From positions 893,176 to 937,596 of the forward strand of contig NW_004457712.1 in assembly GCF_000313135.1 (NCBI RefSeq): a DNA stretch of 44,421 bases, written 5' to 3'. The notes under the pieces are model-generated. The model was not told the origin of the DNA. It searched no databases and worked only from the letters and a program-made list of their open reading frames with translations. The stretch comes from Acanthamoeba castellanii str. Neff. Taxonomy: Eukaryota; Discosea; Longamoebia; Acanthamoebidae. Shown here piece by piece: positions 1 to 12,800 of the stretch. A program made the translations under genes and the position numbers. How positions within the stretch are numbered: position 1 is the first letter of the stretch; each line of letters opens with the position of its first letter.

Positions 1-1210
1 TTCATCGCACACGCACACGCACGACGCGTTCGTCTTATACCCGGGTGAGTGAATGAGCAGGCAAGGAGGTCGAGCAGGCACTCGAGCAGACTTCGCTGAC
101 CGCGTGGGCGATCGTTGTGCGCCTGCTCGAAGACGACGACGACACCGTGCGCGACGAGGTACACACACACACACACGCACACACACACGCACGCAACTAA
201 CGCTCGACATGCACACATATCAGGCGGCGTTCGACGTCAGCGTCACCGTCTTCGCCACCTTTGCCTCGTTCTCGCCCGCGTCCGCCCTCCTCGCGCCCAC
301 CGCCGCCTACGAGCTCGCCCTTGCCTACCTCTCCGAGCACACTTCCTCCGCACCGCCATCCGGGCCTCAGTCCCGCCCACCATTCCCCCGTATCCCTATC
401 TCGGTACAATCACGCGCAGATTTTGTTGAGAAGCGGCGGCTCAAGGCGGAGAGCATCAAGGACCTGCTGCAGCACTTCCAGACCTCGCCCTACTCTGCCT
501 CACCGAGATCCCCGTGCTCCAGTGCCCTACTTCCGCAGCCAGGTGGACCACGTGAGCGAGGCCGAGCTCTACCGCATGTCGTGCCCGCTCGAGCCCCACT
601 CGCGCCAGCGCGGCGCCTCCCATCGTCACCGCGCCTCACGAGGGTACCCTCGCCCCCCCCCCACCACACACAACCACCTTAACCATTCCCTCTGACCCCG
701 TGTGTGCCATGTGTTCGTGTGCCGTGTGTGCGCACGCAGGATGGCCGACCAGCTGAGCACGTCGGGGGCGCTCGATCTGCTGGAGTCGTCCGACGGTGTG
801 AGCGGCTGCTCGGCGGCCAGCGACCCGCCTTCGTCACCGAACTCCTCTTTGCCCTCGTCAAGCTTCTCGACAAGGTCCGTGTGCGGTTGCGTGTGTGCGG
901 TTGCGCGTGTGCGGCCGCACTCACAAGCGTGTGTGTGTGTGTGTGGTGACGTGCAGCGTCCGGCGTGCTTTGATGCGGCGGCGGTGGCGGGGATGGTGGG
1001 TCTGTACAAGAAGCAGCCGGTCCCGCTCGCCGCGCACTTTGCCACCGACGAGGCCGAGGCCGGGCTGGCCGACCGCCACGACCGCCTCATCGAACTCGAA
1101 GACCGCGAGGGCGTCCGCGCCATCCAGACCTACACCAATACCCGCCACTGCTGTCTGCAATATATTGTTGTCGTTTGCCAAACTCAATGGTGCAAAATTC
1201 GTCGAGGTGG
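1..1210 (+). CDS. 3' part of an unrecognised helical-repeat (HEAT/ARM-like) protein, possibly THADA-like
   Basis: A coding trail runs left to right in several exons. An intron seems to end at base 60 (AG). The next exon (about 61-156) encodes a helical stretch containing AWAIVVRLLEDDDDTVRDE, then donor GTACACAC and a CA-rich intron. The exon from about 222 joins in phase and continues with FDVSVTVFATF and YELALAYLSEH. Later exon-like pieces include KRRLKAESIKDLLQHFQ (about 428-484), YFRSQVDHVSEAELYRMSC (about 525-590), a piece ending ELLFALVKLLDK (to about 873) and FDAAAVAGMVGLYKKQPV (from about 958), with NILLSFAKLNGAKFVE near 1157-1204. The acidic WxxxxxLLEDDDxxVRDE pattern recalls helical-repeat proteins such as THADA/Trm732, but that is a guess. 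The 5' end lies outside the window and several exon joins are unresolved. Coding signal stops within a few bases of the left duplication arm, so the gene may be truncated there. Confidence 0.4.
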
Positions 1211-1374
1211 GTAACAGACGGAGGAGCCGGGGAGTGGAATGTGGAGGGAAAACGGGCGAATGGCTGGCTGCACCCACGCGGGTGCACTCACCAGACGCCC
1301 GCGCGCGAGGGGTAGGGGCACACTTGGCGCTGCACTTGGCCAGCCACAAGAGAGAGCTCTAACACAACCGGTTA

Positions 1375-2016
1375 TGGCGGCGGCGGCGGCGGCGGTGATG
1401 GGTGGCGGCGGCGGCGGTTATGGGTGGAGGCGGCGGTGATGGGTGGCGGCGGCGGCGGTTATGAGTGGAGGCGGCGGTTATGGATGGAGGCGGCGGTGAT
1501 GGGTGGCGGCGGCGGCGGTTATGGGNNNNAGCGGCGGTTATGGATGGAGGCGGCGGTGATGGGTGCGGCGGCGGCGGTTATGGGTGGAGGCGGCGGTGGC
1601 GGTGATGGGTGGCGGTGGCGCCGGTTATGGGTGGTGGCGGCGGTTATGGGTGGTGGCGGCGGTTATGGATGGTGGCGGCGGTGATGGGTGGCGGTGGCGC
1701 CGGTTATGGGCGGTGGCGGCGGTTATGGATGGAGGCGGCGGCGGCGGTTATGGATGGAGGCGGCGGTGATGGGTGGCGGCGGCGGCGGTTATGGGTGGCG
1801 GCGGCGGCGGTTATGGGTGGTGGCGGCGGTTATGGGTGGCACGCGCACAGGAAGTGGGTATTGGTGGCGGCGGTTATGGATGGAGGCGGCGGTGATGGGT
1901 GGCGGTGGCGGCGGTTATGGGTGGAGGCGGCGGCGGCGGGTGGCGGTTATGGGTGGCGGCGGCGGTGATGGGTGGAGGCGGCGGCGGTTATGGGTGGAGG
2001 CGGCGGTTATGGGTGG
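1375..2016. repeat. GC-rich minisatellite (GGCGGTTATGGGTGG-like units), left copy
   Basis: Roughly 640 bp built from variants of GGCGGCGGTTATGGGTGG and GGCGGCGGTGATGGGTGG, with unit length varying between about 15 and 21 bp. All three + frames stay largely open and read as Gly/Tyr/Trp/Arg-rich strings; I regard these as by-products of the repeat, not as a protein. Four N bases at 1526-1529 show that the assembly is uncertain here, so the true length may differ. Confidence 0.85.
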
Positions 2017-3050
2017 CACGCGCACAGGAAGGCGTGGGCGTGCTCGGTGTGCTGGGCGTCGACCCGGAAGAGGTGGTCGCGGTAGGGGACCGGACCCAGG
2101 CACCCACCTCCTCCTCTGTCGTGCGTGTGGCGTGGTGTGTGTCGTGCGTGTGTGTCGTGCAACACTCTTTTTCTTACCCTTGTGTCGTGTGGTGGTGTAC
2201 ACCGCACAGCAGCCTGGGGAGCGCTGGTGACGAAGAGGAAGAGGAGCTGGGCCAGCCATGTCTCTCAAGCATGCCTGTACGTTGGCGCTTCTCTTCTCTT
2301 TCTCTCTGATGTTCTTTTCTTACGTGCACACGCCCAACATTCAGCTGCCCGAGGACGCGCGCAAGGCCAAGGACAAGGACGCCTGCAGTGATTGGCCAAC
2401 CTGCCGAATAAGCTCAACAACATGGGCGCCACCAATCTGGTATAATCCGTACAACACACACACACACACCAACGCACGCACACACAACTCACGCTCTGCC
2501 ACGACGCTGACTTCATGGACGTGTGTGATATTAGAGTCTCCACTTGATACATCGTCGTTGCGCCAAAGGAAGACCGGGTGGTACCACCAGGCGCTGAAGC
2601 TGGGGGGAAGAGGTGCAGGTGGTACATGCTCCAGTAGTGCTTCGTCAACGGGCAGGAGGAGGAGGGCTTCTTCCCCCCACTCGCACATGCACATGCACAC
2701 ACGCACACACGAGAAAGGCTCACTCTTTTGGTGCCTCCTTGCAGAAAAGCAGCAGTTCCACTTCCGGCTGCTCGAGCGGAAGCGGGCACAGGAGCACCAG
2801 AGGACCGCAGCCAACGCCGTCCTCTTCAGGAACGGCAAGTTCGGGTACGTCCGTCGGGAGAGATCCTGTGTTGCGTGCGATGATCGCGCAGCTCTCCTCA
2901 CCGCACTTCTCTCTCTCTCTCTCTTTTCACCATGATGACTAGTCGTCCACGAGCCACGAAGTGAAGAAGACCAAGAAGAAGCGGACGCTGGTGCCCGAGT
3001 TCGAGGTCCTCGGATGGCGGCCCTCAAGCGCGAGCGACGTGCCCTCCGGC
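2017..3050 (+). pseudogene. Decayed gene-like sequence in the left arm, product not recognised
   Basis: Several segments look like exons on the + strand: one ending at GDEEEEELGQPCLSSMP before a GTACGTTGG donor (about 2278), ANLPNKLNNMGATNL near 2396-2440, FVNGQEEEGFFPP near 2642-2680, QQFHFRLLERKRAQEHQR near 2752-2805 followed by AVLFRNGKFG and a GTACGTCC donor, and HEVKKTKKKRTLVPEFEVLG from about 2955. The segments do not join into one open frame: in-frame stops separate the middle pieces, and the acidic exon differs by one base from its partner copy (2226-2229). The final piece differs from the right copy by a clean 6-bp in-frame indel (VPEFEVLG against VPEVLG), which suggests past coding constraint. 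No family could be assigned. Confidence 0.35.
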
Positions 3051-3370
3051 GCTTTTTCGTTCTCTTTTCTTTTCTTTTCTTTTTCTTTCCTTCTTTTCTG
3101 TGGCCGCGGAAGCTGCCGTTGAGAGATAGTAGGGGGGGGGCCTGCAAGGCCGCCGTGACCGAGCAGGCTGTTAGGCAAGCCACCACCACCACTGCGGTGG
3201 TAGGTACCCTTTTGGGTGGCCAGGATTGGGACCCCGTTGCTCTCTGCCGGCCACACGTGTGGCAGTTAGGCCTTTTCTGGAGGAGGCCGAGGCAGTTAGG
3301 CCTTTTCTATACCCCACCACGTGTCCGCGAAGATGATGGCGGCCAACGTTTTAAAGGGTGTAATCTCTCT
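3051..3370. other. Intergenic stretch after the left arm
   Basis: No gene is supported here. A pyrimidine-rich run (CTTTTCTTTTC-like) lies at about 3055-3095. A near-perfect direct repeat of GGCAGTTAGGCCTTTTCT occurs at about 3262 and 3292. The segment ends at the stop codon of the RGS gene on the opposite strand. Confidence 0.6.
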
Positions 3371-4560
3371 TCATGATCGTTCGTGGCTCTGCGCGTATCG
3401 TTCGAGCATGATGAGAGATTCGCTTCGCACTTCCCGGTTGGCGGGGTTGGGGGCCTCTAGCTTCTTCTTCACCTTCTTCGAGTCCTTCCTCTTCCGTCCC
3501 TTCTGGTTCAGCACCCCTGGTCGGTGCGGTATTGCGCGTGTCGCACCGAGTGTGGTGCATGTGGCGCGTGTCATTCAACACAACCAAGAGGCCAGAGAGG
3601 GGGAGGGGTTGTTGACGTGTGAACCGTGCGAACCTTGTTCGTATTCTTTGTACAGGTCGCTGTCGAGGAAGCGCGGGAAGCAGTCAGTCTCGAGAAGGTT
3701 GAAGATTGAATGCTGGATCTTGTTGAACACGTCCGGATTCGCTCCGGCCAACGACGCGTCCAACTGCCGCTTCTGGTCGTTCGTGATGTTGATCTGCCAT
3801 CCGATGTTTGTATTCGTTCGATGCAGGTAGGGCCAAAATAAAAGAATATTATCTCTCCACCACCAACACCAGGTGTCCACTTGCGTCCCAGGAAGGAAGG
3901 CTAGTTACCTCGTAATCAGAGTTGGGGCGGAAGTACTTGCCGTAGATCTCGTCGGCGCGCTTCTTACGCTCCTCTCGCGGCAGGCCCTTGTAGTCCTCCA
4001 CCGCCACCCAAAACGCCAGGTTCCTGAACGGAGCACAGCCGTTATGTGGTCAGCCTTGTGGTTATATTATTCTTATTTATAAGTTAAATAATATTATTTT
4101 TCTTATTTGCAGAATAGAATAACCAACGAACAGAATTGAAACAATAAATAGAATAGGGAGTGGTCGTACTCGTTGGAGTACCACTTGTGGAGGAATTGGC
4201 GGAAGCTGAGGGCCAGCTCCCGGTTCTCCAGCACCTCGAGCAGGGAAGGCCGCGGCAACTTCTCTTCTTTCTTCTTCTCCCCGCTGTCTTTGCTCTTCTT
4301 CTGCTCACCGCACCCCAAGAAATCAGGTGAGCGCAACAGCCCACATGTCGGCCTGGCAAGATGAGGGCAGCGCACCATGGTGGCGGATGTGACAGTCCTT
4401 GTGGGGGGGGGCTGCGCCCGGAGAGAGTTGGGTGGTCGGCAGGGCGGCACTCACTCCCAGCTGTCGTGATGCCTCAAGACGGTGGCGGTTGATCAGCCCA
4501 AACCGAGGGGGCGGCGCTGTAACGTTTCTTTCTGTTCTGGCTGGCCTTGCTCCTCCGCTC
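3371..4560 (-). CDS. RGS-domain protein (regulator of G-protein signalling)
   Basis: RGS domains speed GTP hydrolysis by heterotrimeric G-alpha subunits at the cytoplasmic face of the plasma membrane. Exons on the minus strand, with all phases agreeing: 4170-4300, 3909-4023, 3634-3793 and 3371-3516 (stop). The RGS box opens with LLEVLENRELALSFRQFL, continues across the first two introns with HKWYSNE|NLAFWVAVEDYK, and closes with NLLETDCFPRFLDSDLYKEY. These match the canonical start (L..F..FL....SEENL.FW) and end (D.FPRF..SDLY) of the family. The tail is short and basic (NQKGRKRKDSKKVKKK). A likely upstream exon at about 4451-4560 reads GLINRHRLEASRQLG and joins in phase; the true start codon is not resolved. 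No DEP, GGL or kinase partner domain was seen in the part that can be read. Confidence 0.8.
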
Positions 4561-4793
4561 GCGAGAGTTCCCTCTCCCTTCCTGCGTCCTCAACGGTCGC
4601 GAAACCCAGAATAGGAACGTGGAAGGACGAAAATGGAAATGGTACCGCACACGTGGTTGGCTGAAATGCAGCTTGCAGAAACAAATAAGAAGAAATAATA
4701 AAATGTGTTAAATGAAAGAAACATGTTGTGTTCCCATTGACGCTCGTACAGAGTGGGAGGGCTAGTAGTATGGCGGGGTCGAGCTCGCGAGTC

Positions 4794-6112
<1,319 letters not shown>

Positions 6113-6529
6113 CTCTATATATCTATCTATTGATCTATACTGAAATGATGTGAGGAAAGAGGGGTGCTGCACCGTCCTCAGCAATCTACAACAAATCGAT
6201 GGGTAATCCAACTCAGCGGTAGGAAAGAAATCCCAAAAGAAAATGCAATAATTATGTCCGGATAAATCCTGCCACTGGGTAATATTGAGGGAACTCATAA
6301 ACTGGGAGACAACAAGAAGGGACACCCGATCGTCCCTCCCACCTCGGAAACGCTTCGAACGCTTCTCTTTTTCCACTGGCCCTGTGAGCGAACCTCAACT
6401 CACGGAGGAGCAAAGATAAAAAGAACGAAAGCGATAGAGATAAAAGAAGAACGAAAGCGACGCGTAAAATCAACGTAAAGAACGAAGGAGGGAAGAGAGA
6501 AATAGAGGGATAAAATAATATAAAATAAG
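6113..6529. promoter_or_regulatory. Divergent intergenic region between NDUFV2 and the PP2C gene
   Basis: About 417 bp with lower GC than its neighbours separates two start codons pointing away from each other, so it should hold both promoters. A 14-bp direct repeat, AAGAACGAAAGCGA, occurs at about 6421 and 6449 in an A-rich tract close to the PP2C start. No TATA box or known factor site could be assigned. Confidence 0.45.
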
Positions 6530-9500
6530 ATGAAGGGCGTGCTGAAGAGGAAGGGCGGAAGTCGCGTGGGTGGCGAGGAATCGGCGGACGTTCCGTTTCC
6601 GGGGATTCGCCACCACGACGTGACCACGCCGCCCCTCTCCCCGCACTCCAACGGGCGGAAGAGCCACACCGGGAGCGAAGACGAGGACACCAAAGCTCAT
6701 CATCAACAACGACAAGATGATGAAGATGACGCCTTGGCCTCCGGGGGCTTCTCCCCGCCCTTCCCGGGCGTCCGCTTCCACCTCCCCTCGGCCGCCTCGC
6801 CCTCCTCCTCGCCCCACTCCTCGCCCGGCGAGGAGCGATTTCGTCCGCTGGCGGCCCAGGCCGGCCGACCGGCCGCTGTCTTCGCGCCGGCTCGGCCTCA
6901 GCCCTACCTCCTCGCCACTCACGTGCGCCCTCCTCTCTCTTCCTTGCTCTTCTCTGTTGCTGACGTTGGTGTGAACTACACGACACACACGACACACACA
7001 CACACACACGACGCACGCTATCTCAATCATGTCGTCTGTCAGGGTGGCGCGGCCTCCAACATCGGGTGTCGCGAGACGATGGAGGACGCCCATGCCGTGC
7101 ATGATAGGTGTCAATCGTGTCGTGTGTGTGGTGCGTGTGTCGTGTGTTGTCGCTGATGGCGCGAATGGCCAGGCAAGGTGCGCCGTGGCGGGATCTGAGG
7201 AAGGGCCGGCAGGCGCCCACGCAATTCCCCAACGATTGCCTCTCCTTCTACGCCGTGTGCGACGGACACGCGGGTGCGCTCCTCGCTCTCTTCCCCCAAC
7301 CCCAACCCACAACCCATGGAATGTGTCCTGAATGCGGTCTGGGTGGTGGGCATGCCCAGGCAAGACGGCGGCCAACATCTGCGCAGAGGTCCTGCCGTTG
7401 AAGGTGGCCGGGACCACCGCCTTCGCCGAAGGCAACTTTCAAGGTTCAGCGGCGGCCGCTCCTCCTCTCCACCTCCAACCCAATGCCGCGCGTGGCGTTT
7501 GCTGACGTGGCACATGCGTGTCGTACAGAGGCGCTGAAGGAGGGGTTTAAGAAGGCGGATGAGGTCATCCTCGCCACTCCGGATCCCGGACTGGCAGCCG
7601 CTGCGGCTGCAGAGAGAGGCGCCGCGAGTCTCGACGTCGACGCCGTTTCCGAGAGCCAATCACCAGGTGGGCACAGTTAACTTCTCCCCACATTCCTCAT
7701 CTGATTGGTTGCTGACGCGTGTGTCGTGCTCCGTGCGTGTCCTGTTGTCTGTGACGATCAGCCCAACCGGCGGCTGTAGTGACCTCACCGCCGGCGCGCC
7801 GGTTGAACAAATCCAATGGCGGCGTGGGCGATGGACGCCTTCACATCGGCCAGGTCAGCACTTCCTTCTCATTGTTTTCTTTCTTTTGGTCTTTGTGCGA
7901 CGACTAAACCGCACACGCACACGCACACGCACACGCACACGCACACGCACACGCACACGCACACGCACACGCACACGCACACGCACACAACGCACGCACA
8001 CGCACGCACCACACACGCATACAACGCGCAGATCAAGGAGTTGAAGAGCATGGAGAAGGTGGGCGGTTCGTGCGTGGCGGCGTGCATGGTGGTGGGCCAC
8101 CGCCTATTCGTCGCCAACGTGGGCGACTGCGAGGCCGTATTGGCCCGATGGCAGCCCGCACTCGAACAGTACCAGGGTTCGTCTCTCCGCAAACCGCACA
8201 CACCGCAATCGCACGCGCACACACCGCACGCGCCCACACCGCACGCGCCGCTGACGACTACTTTGGCACGCGCAGGGGTGGTGTTGACGGAAAAGCATCG
8301 GGTGAGCGAGAAGAAGGAGAGGGAGCGCATCGACAACCTCGGCGGTACCGTCATTTTCGGCCGTCTGTTCGGCGATCTCTCCGTCACTCGCGCCCTCGGC
8401 GATCGAGAATACAAGAAACCCGTCCAAGTGCGTGTTGTATGCGTGTCGTGTGTGTCGTGTGTGCCGCGTGTGTCGTGTGCGCTTGCTGATGGAGAGCGAC
8501 GGACGACAGACGGAAGACTTTGTGAGCTGCGACCCTCACATCTCGGGCATGCGATTGCGGCCGGACGACGAGTTCGTGGTGATGGGCTGTGACGGCCTGT
8601 GGGACCACGTGGCCTACGACACGGCCATCGAAATCGTGGCTGCCCTCAAGAAGGCCGGCAATAGTGCGTCACTCAACCACCTTAACCGCGACGACCACCT
8701 TAAACAGTCCGTGCTATCGGTTGATGTCACACGCCACCTTAACGATTTTGATGATCTCTCAGGCGCGGAGATGGCGGCGGACGCCCTGGTGAGGGAAGCG
8801 CTGGATCAGCACTCCACGGACAACATCACCTGCGTCGTGGTCTATCTCGACTGGCAACGTACCACACGCGCCTCTTCTTCGGACTCTCCCGAATTGCAGC
8901 ATGACCCACGCCACCGCACTCGCACACGCGCGAACAATCGTGACACGCACACGCACACGCACACGCAGGAACGGAGAGACCGCCTTCGCGCATCTACATG
9001 CGGTCGAATTCGACCAACTTCCACAAGCGACGATCCACCACCGTCGGACCCAACGCTTCGCCCGGCTCCCCCGCCGCGCCCACCTCTCCAGGTTCCCTCT
9101 CACTAAACGCTTCGGTCGCCACCACCAATCACAGTTCATCATCTCAACAATCTTCTCTGCTCAATGGCGGCGGCGGTGGTGGTGGCTGGTGGTGGGCGTA
9201 GGCTGGGTGCGTTCGCTGCCGCGCGGGCTGTCGGGGTCACCGTCTCGGAGGGAGGAGGCGCGCTCGCCGCCGGTGAAGCCGGACAAGGGCGAGGCCAGCC
9301 TGTGGCGCAACAAGTCGTCCCTCGGACTCAAGAGCGCCATGACCGGCGGCCGGTCGCCCAACGCCACGCACCACCTGCTCGATCTCGGGTATCTATTCGT
9401 TTTTCGCTTTTCGCTTTTTCGTTCTTATGTTCGCTGACACGCACACACCGCACACGACACACGACACACGACACACGACACGACAGGCTCGCAAAGAAGA

Positions 9501-9760
9501 GAGTGTCGGTGGTGGTGAACTGGTCGAGTCTGAAGGAGGAAGACCTCGAGGAGCTGGAGGACGATGGCTGGATCCTGGACGATGTCGACAGCAAACAGGA
9601 CCCATCGGCCGATGGCGAAGAGGCAGAAGCAGAAGCAGAAGCAGGCGAAGTAGATGAACAACAACAACAACAGCAAGAAGGAGAAGATGAAGGACCCGAA
9701 CAGCAGCAAGTGGCGTCGCCCTACGTTGCACCCACCGCCGTTGCGGACATAAATGGGTAA
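6530..9760 (+). CDS. PP2C-family (PPM) Ser/Thr protein phosphatase with N- and C-terminal extensions
   Basis: PPM phosphatases are Mg/Mn-dependent protein Ser/Thr phosphatases. Thirteen exons: 6530-6922, 7043-7107, 7173-7273, 7360-7443, 7529-7666, 7762-7853, 8032-8176, 8276-8427, 8510-8663, 8763-8858, 8969-9197, 9251-9388 and 9487-9760. All phases agree, total 686 aa. The first about 130 residues are Ser/Pro-rich and probably disordered. The catalytic core then shows IGCRETMEDAHAVHD (motif 1), FYAVCDGHAG (metal-binding DGH), GGSCVAACMV, LFVANVGDCEAVL, RLFGDLSVTRALGD, VVMGCDGLWD and HSTDNITCVVV. The C-terminal about 210 residues are Ser-rich, then acidic and Gln-rich. Two points need care: intron 11 would be only 53 bp (9198-9250), and intron 6 holds a long (ACACGC)n run. 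Substrate unknown. Confidence 0.92.
7911..7988. repeat. (ACACGC)n hexanucleotide microsatellite in a PP2C intron
   Basis: About 13 near-perfect copies of a 6-bp unit sit between donor 7854 and acceptor 8031 of the PP2C gene. The repeat is open in several frames and produces a spurious [12 protein letters not shown] reading frame. Confidence 0.9.
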
Positions 9761-9852
9761 AAAAGAAAAATAAAAGGAAAATAATAAAATGAAAGGAAAA
9801 CCAGACAATAATTTCTTGTATTTATTTTACGGCTGAAGACGAGTAGCACAAC

Positions 9853-12800
9853 ATGGAGCGCGACGACTTGCCAGAAGCGATGTCCCGGCGCTCCACGGGC
9901 ACGCCGCGGCCTTCTTCGCCAGCGCGAGCCACTCCGCCCAGGTACACATCCAGATCATGATTTTCAATCAATTTTATGTTCTCGATTGGCCCTGTGGCGT
10001 GACGTCGTATGTGCGGGGCAACAGGACGTTGGTGCTGGGTCGCGGCAAGCTGATCGCCAGCCCGAGCAAGTCCACGCCTGGCGCAGGCAGCACGCCGACG
10101 CGGCGTAACACCACCACTACCACCACCATCAACAACAACACAAACAAGAACAAGAAGCCTCTACACGACGATGACAAGAAGAAGACTCAACACGATGAAG
10201 AAGAGAACGATGAAGAAGAACTGCAGGAGAAGGCCAAGGAAGAGAAGATGAAGAAGAAGAAGAAGAAGAGAGGAGGAAAGGAAGAGGCGGAGGTGGAGAA
10301 GGAGAAGACGACGACGACCCAGACGCAGAAGACGAAGAAGCGGAAACGAGAGGCCGAGAAGCGAAGCCCGCCGAAGAGCAAGCGAAAAGGGAGGCACTTG
10401 GCCAGGGAAGAGGAAGGCAGCGACGATGACGAGCTGTCGCGGGAGGACAGCTTCGACTTGAACGGTACCATCCTTCGTGCCCAGCGCTACACACGACACA
10501 ACACGACACGACACACGCGTGTGCGGTCAAGACTGACTTTTGCGCCCCGGGAGAAGACTTTATGGAGGACCTCGACAGCACCATGGTGGAGGAGGAAGAG
10601 GAGCCACACACCTCGTCGACCACCACAAGTGGTACGCGTGCGACGTCGACACCGCCCATCTCACACCTCACATTGCGTGCGAGACTCTGACATACGTTTC
10701 TTCACATTCCACACACACGCACACACGCACGCACGCACGCACCACACTCCACATGCGCGCCACACTCAGGGCGGGCGCTGACGGAGGAGGATGACTTTCT
10801 ATTGGCGTCGGCGTTCGCCGCCGCTATCGAACCGAAACCGGTGAGCAGCCGGTTACGACCACGACGCCAGGACACCGCCGCGTCTGCCCCTCGCCCCAAG
10901 CCCAGCCCTCGTCCCGCTGTGACCTCCAGAAAGCGGCACGACACACGCTGACACAAACGCTGCCACACACGACACACACGCTGACACACGACACACACCC
11001 ACACCCACATGACACATGACACATGACACACACACACGCTGACACGGGCGGGCAGGAGGTCAGCAGAGGGTAAGTGGAGTGTGAACAAGCTGTTGGCCGA
11101 CCTCGTCGAAAACCAGGACGCTGACGCCGACGCCGAAACGGGCAACGGCTACGACGAGGAGACTCTGGCCTTCATCCAGCAGGAGACCGCCCTGCGCCAG
11201 CAGGTTCCCTCGCATTCCCGCGCCGTCGACGCTGCTTGCCCGATTCAAATTTTCACCACACACACACACACACACACAATCGCACACACACGACACGCGC
11301 ACGTGTTTAGAGGACGCAAGGAACGAGCGACAAGTTCGACAGGCAAGAGCGCCGGTTGGACGTGTTTCCGCACTGGCCGTGGGTATGTGTGCGAATAGAG
11401 AGATCGCTCGAGCGGTGACCGACTCGTGTATGTGCTGACTGACTTGATGCGTGTGTCATGCCTGCCCGGGTGTTTTGTGCAGAAATTGCCCGCGACCGAA
11501 CCTCCGAGTGCCCTCGATCCTGATGTGCTCCTCCCGAGTATGATCGACGGTACGCGTGTGTCGTGTCGTTGGTCGTGTCGTGTCGTGTCGTTGGTCGTGT
11601 CGTGTCGTGTCGTGTCGTGTCGTGTCGTGTCGTGTCGTGTCGTGTCGTGTCGTGTCGTGTCGTGTCGTGTCGTGTCGTGTCGTGTCGTGTCGTGTCGTGT
11701 CGTGTCGTGTCGTGTCGTTGGTCGTATCGTGTGTACTGACGGGATAGGCATGGATGCACGTGCAGAGGACACGTGGCCTCTTTTTCTGGGAAGCGGCGAA
11801 TGCCTGCGGTTCGTCAAGACCACCCGCGACGTGCCCGAGTCCTTCCTGCGATGGCTCTTCCACATCACCGCCCTCGAAACGGCCAACGAACACATCGTCT
11901 GGGCCGCCGGCAAAGCCCTCAAGGCAACCGCCACTAAACGAACAGTACGCACAAAGCACACACGTGATACACGACACACGACACACGACACACGACACTC
12001 ATCGGAACGACAGGCAGCACGGAGCCTTTGGGTGGCGTCGATCCGCGACTTCGAGGACGTCCTGCGGTGGTACGGCGCTGCCGATGTTTTCAGCAGCGCC
12101 GCGCGGCTCGACACCGACGCCTCAGTCTCCTCCGGGGCAGCGACCGCACCCGACGCCGACGACGACTCGTCGTCACCGGAGGACCATCGGTCGGCGGACT
12201 CGCCGGAGCGATTCCCCGTCGCCAACCTTGAACGCGTCCTCGACTACATGGCCCGGGCCATCCGCCACCGGTGCGTGTGCGCGTGTGCGCGTGCGTTCTG
12301 CCATCAGTCTTCTCACTCTTTCGTCTTTGCGTTGATGCGTGTCGTGTCGTTGGTCTGTCGTGTGCGTGTGCGTGTGCGTGTGCGTGCGGTGTGTGTGTGT
12401 GTGTCGCGTGTTCGTTGTAGACCGGGCGAGTATCTGGAGCATGACGTGGTGGCAATGCTGCGATGGGTGGGGGTGCTGCTCCAGGACCGTCGCGTGGGGT
12501 CGCGCTGCTACGCCTCCCTCCGCGCGTGCCTCTGCGCCATCTTCGACCACCCCGTCTTCTCCCCCGCCGACCCCCTCCTCTTCCGTACGCCGTGCTTTCC
12601 TTACGTCATCCGCCGCACACACCGCACACGCTGGCTGCTGACGAGTGCGTTTGTGGTTTGGTTCTGTGGGTGCACAGAGGAGGTGGAGCTCCGGCGGGTG
12701 ATGACGGAGCTGCTGGTGACGGGCCACGGCGGCCACGTGCCCAACCAGGCGGTCGTGCTGTCGCTCCTCCCGACCGCCGCCTCGCCGCGGGTCCTGCAGC

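Larger units (their letters stand above)
1213..3050 (+). repeat. Left arm of a long inverted duplication
   Basis: From about 1213 (GGAGGAGCCGGGGAGTGG) to about 3050 this sequence matches the reverse complement of about 44190 down to 42600. Similarity is high outside the minisatellite, with scattered substitutions and small indels. It begins with a block around 1230-1370, continues with the GC-rich minisatellite, then about 1 kb of gene-like sequence. The flanks on both sides are unrelated to the flanks of the other arm. The left arm has about 110 bp (near 2355-2470) that the right arm lacks. Confidence 0.85.

Noticed and set aside
1375..2230. Gly/Tyr-rich frames resembling a glycine-rich protein
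   Set aside because: All three frames are open because of the minisatellite, unit lengths are not constant multiples of three, and N bases interrupt it.
7911..7988. Telomere-like repeat
   Set aside because: The ACACGC unit lies inside a PP2C intron with exons joined in phase on both sides; it is not terminal.
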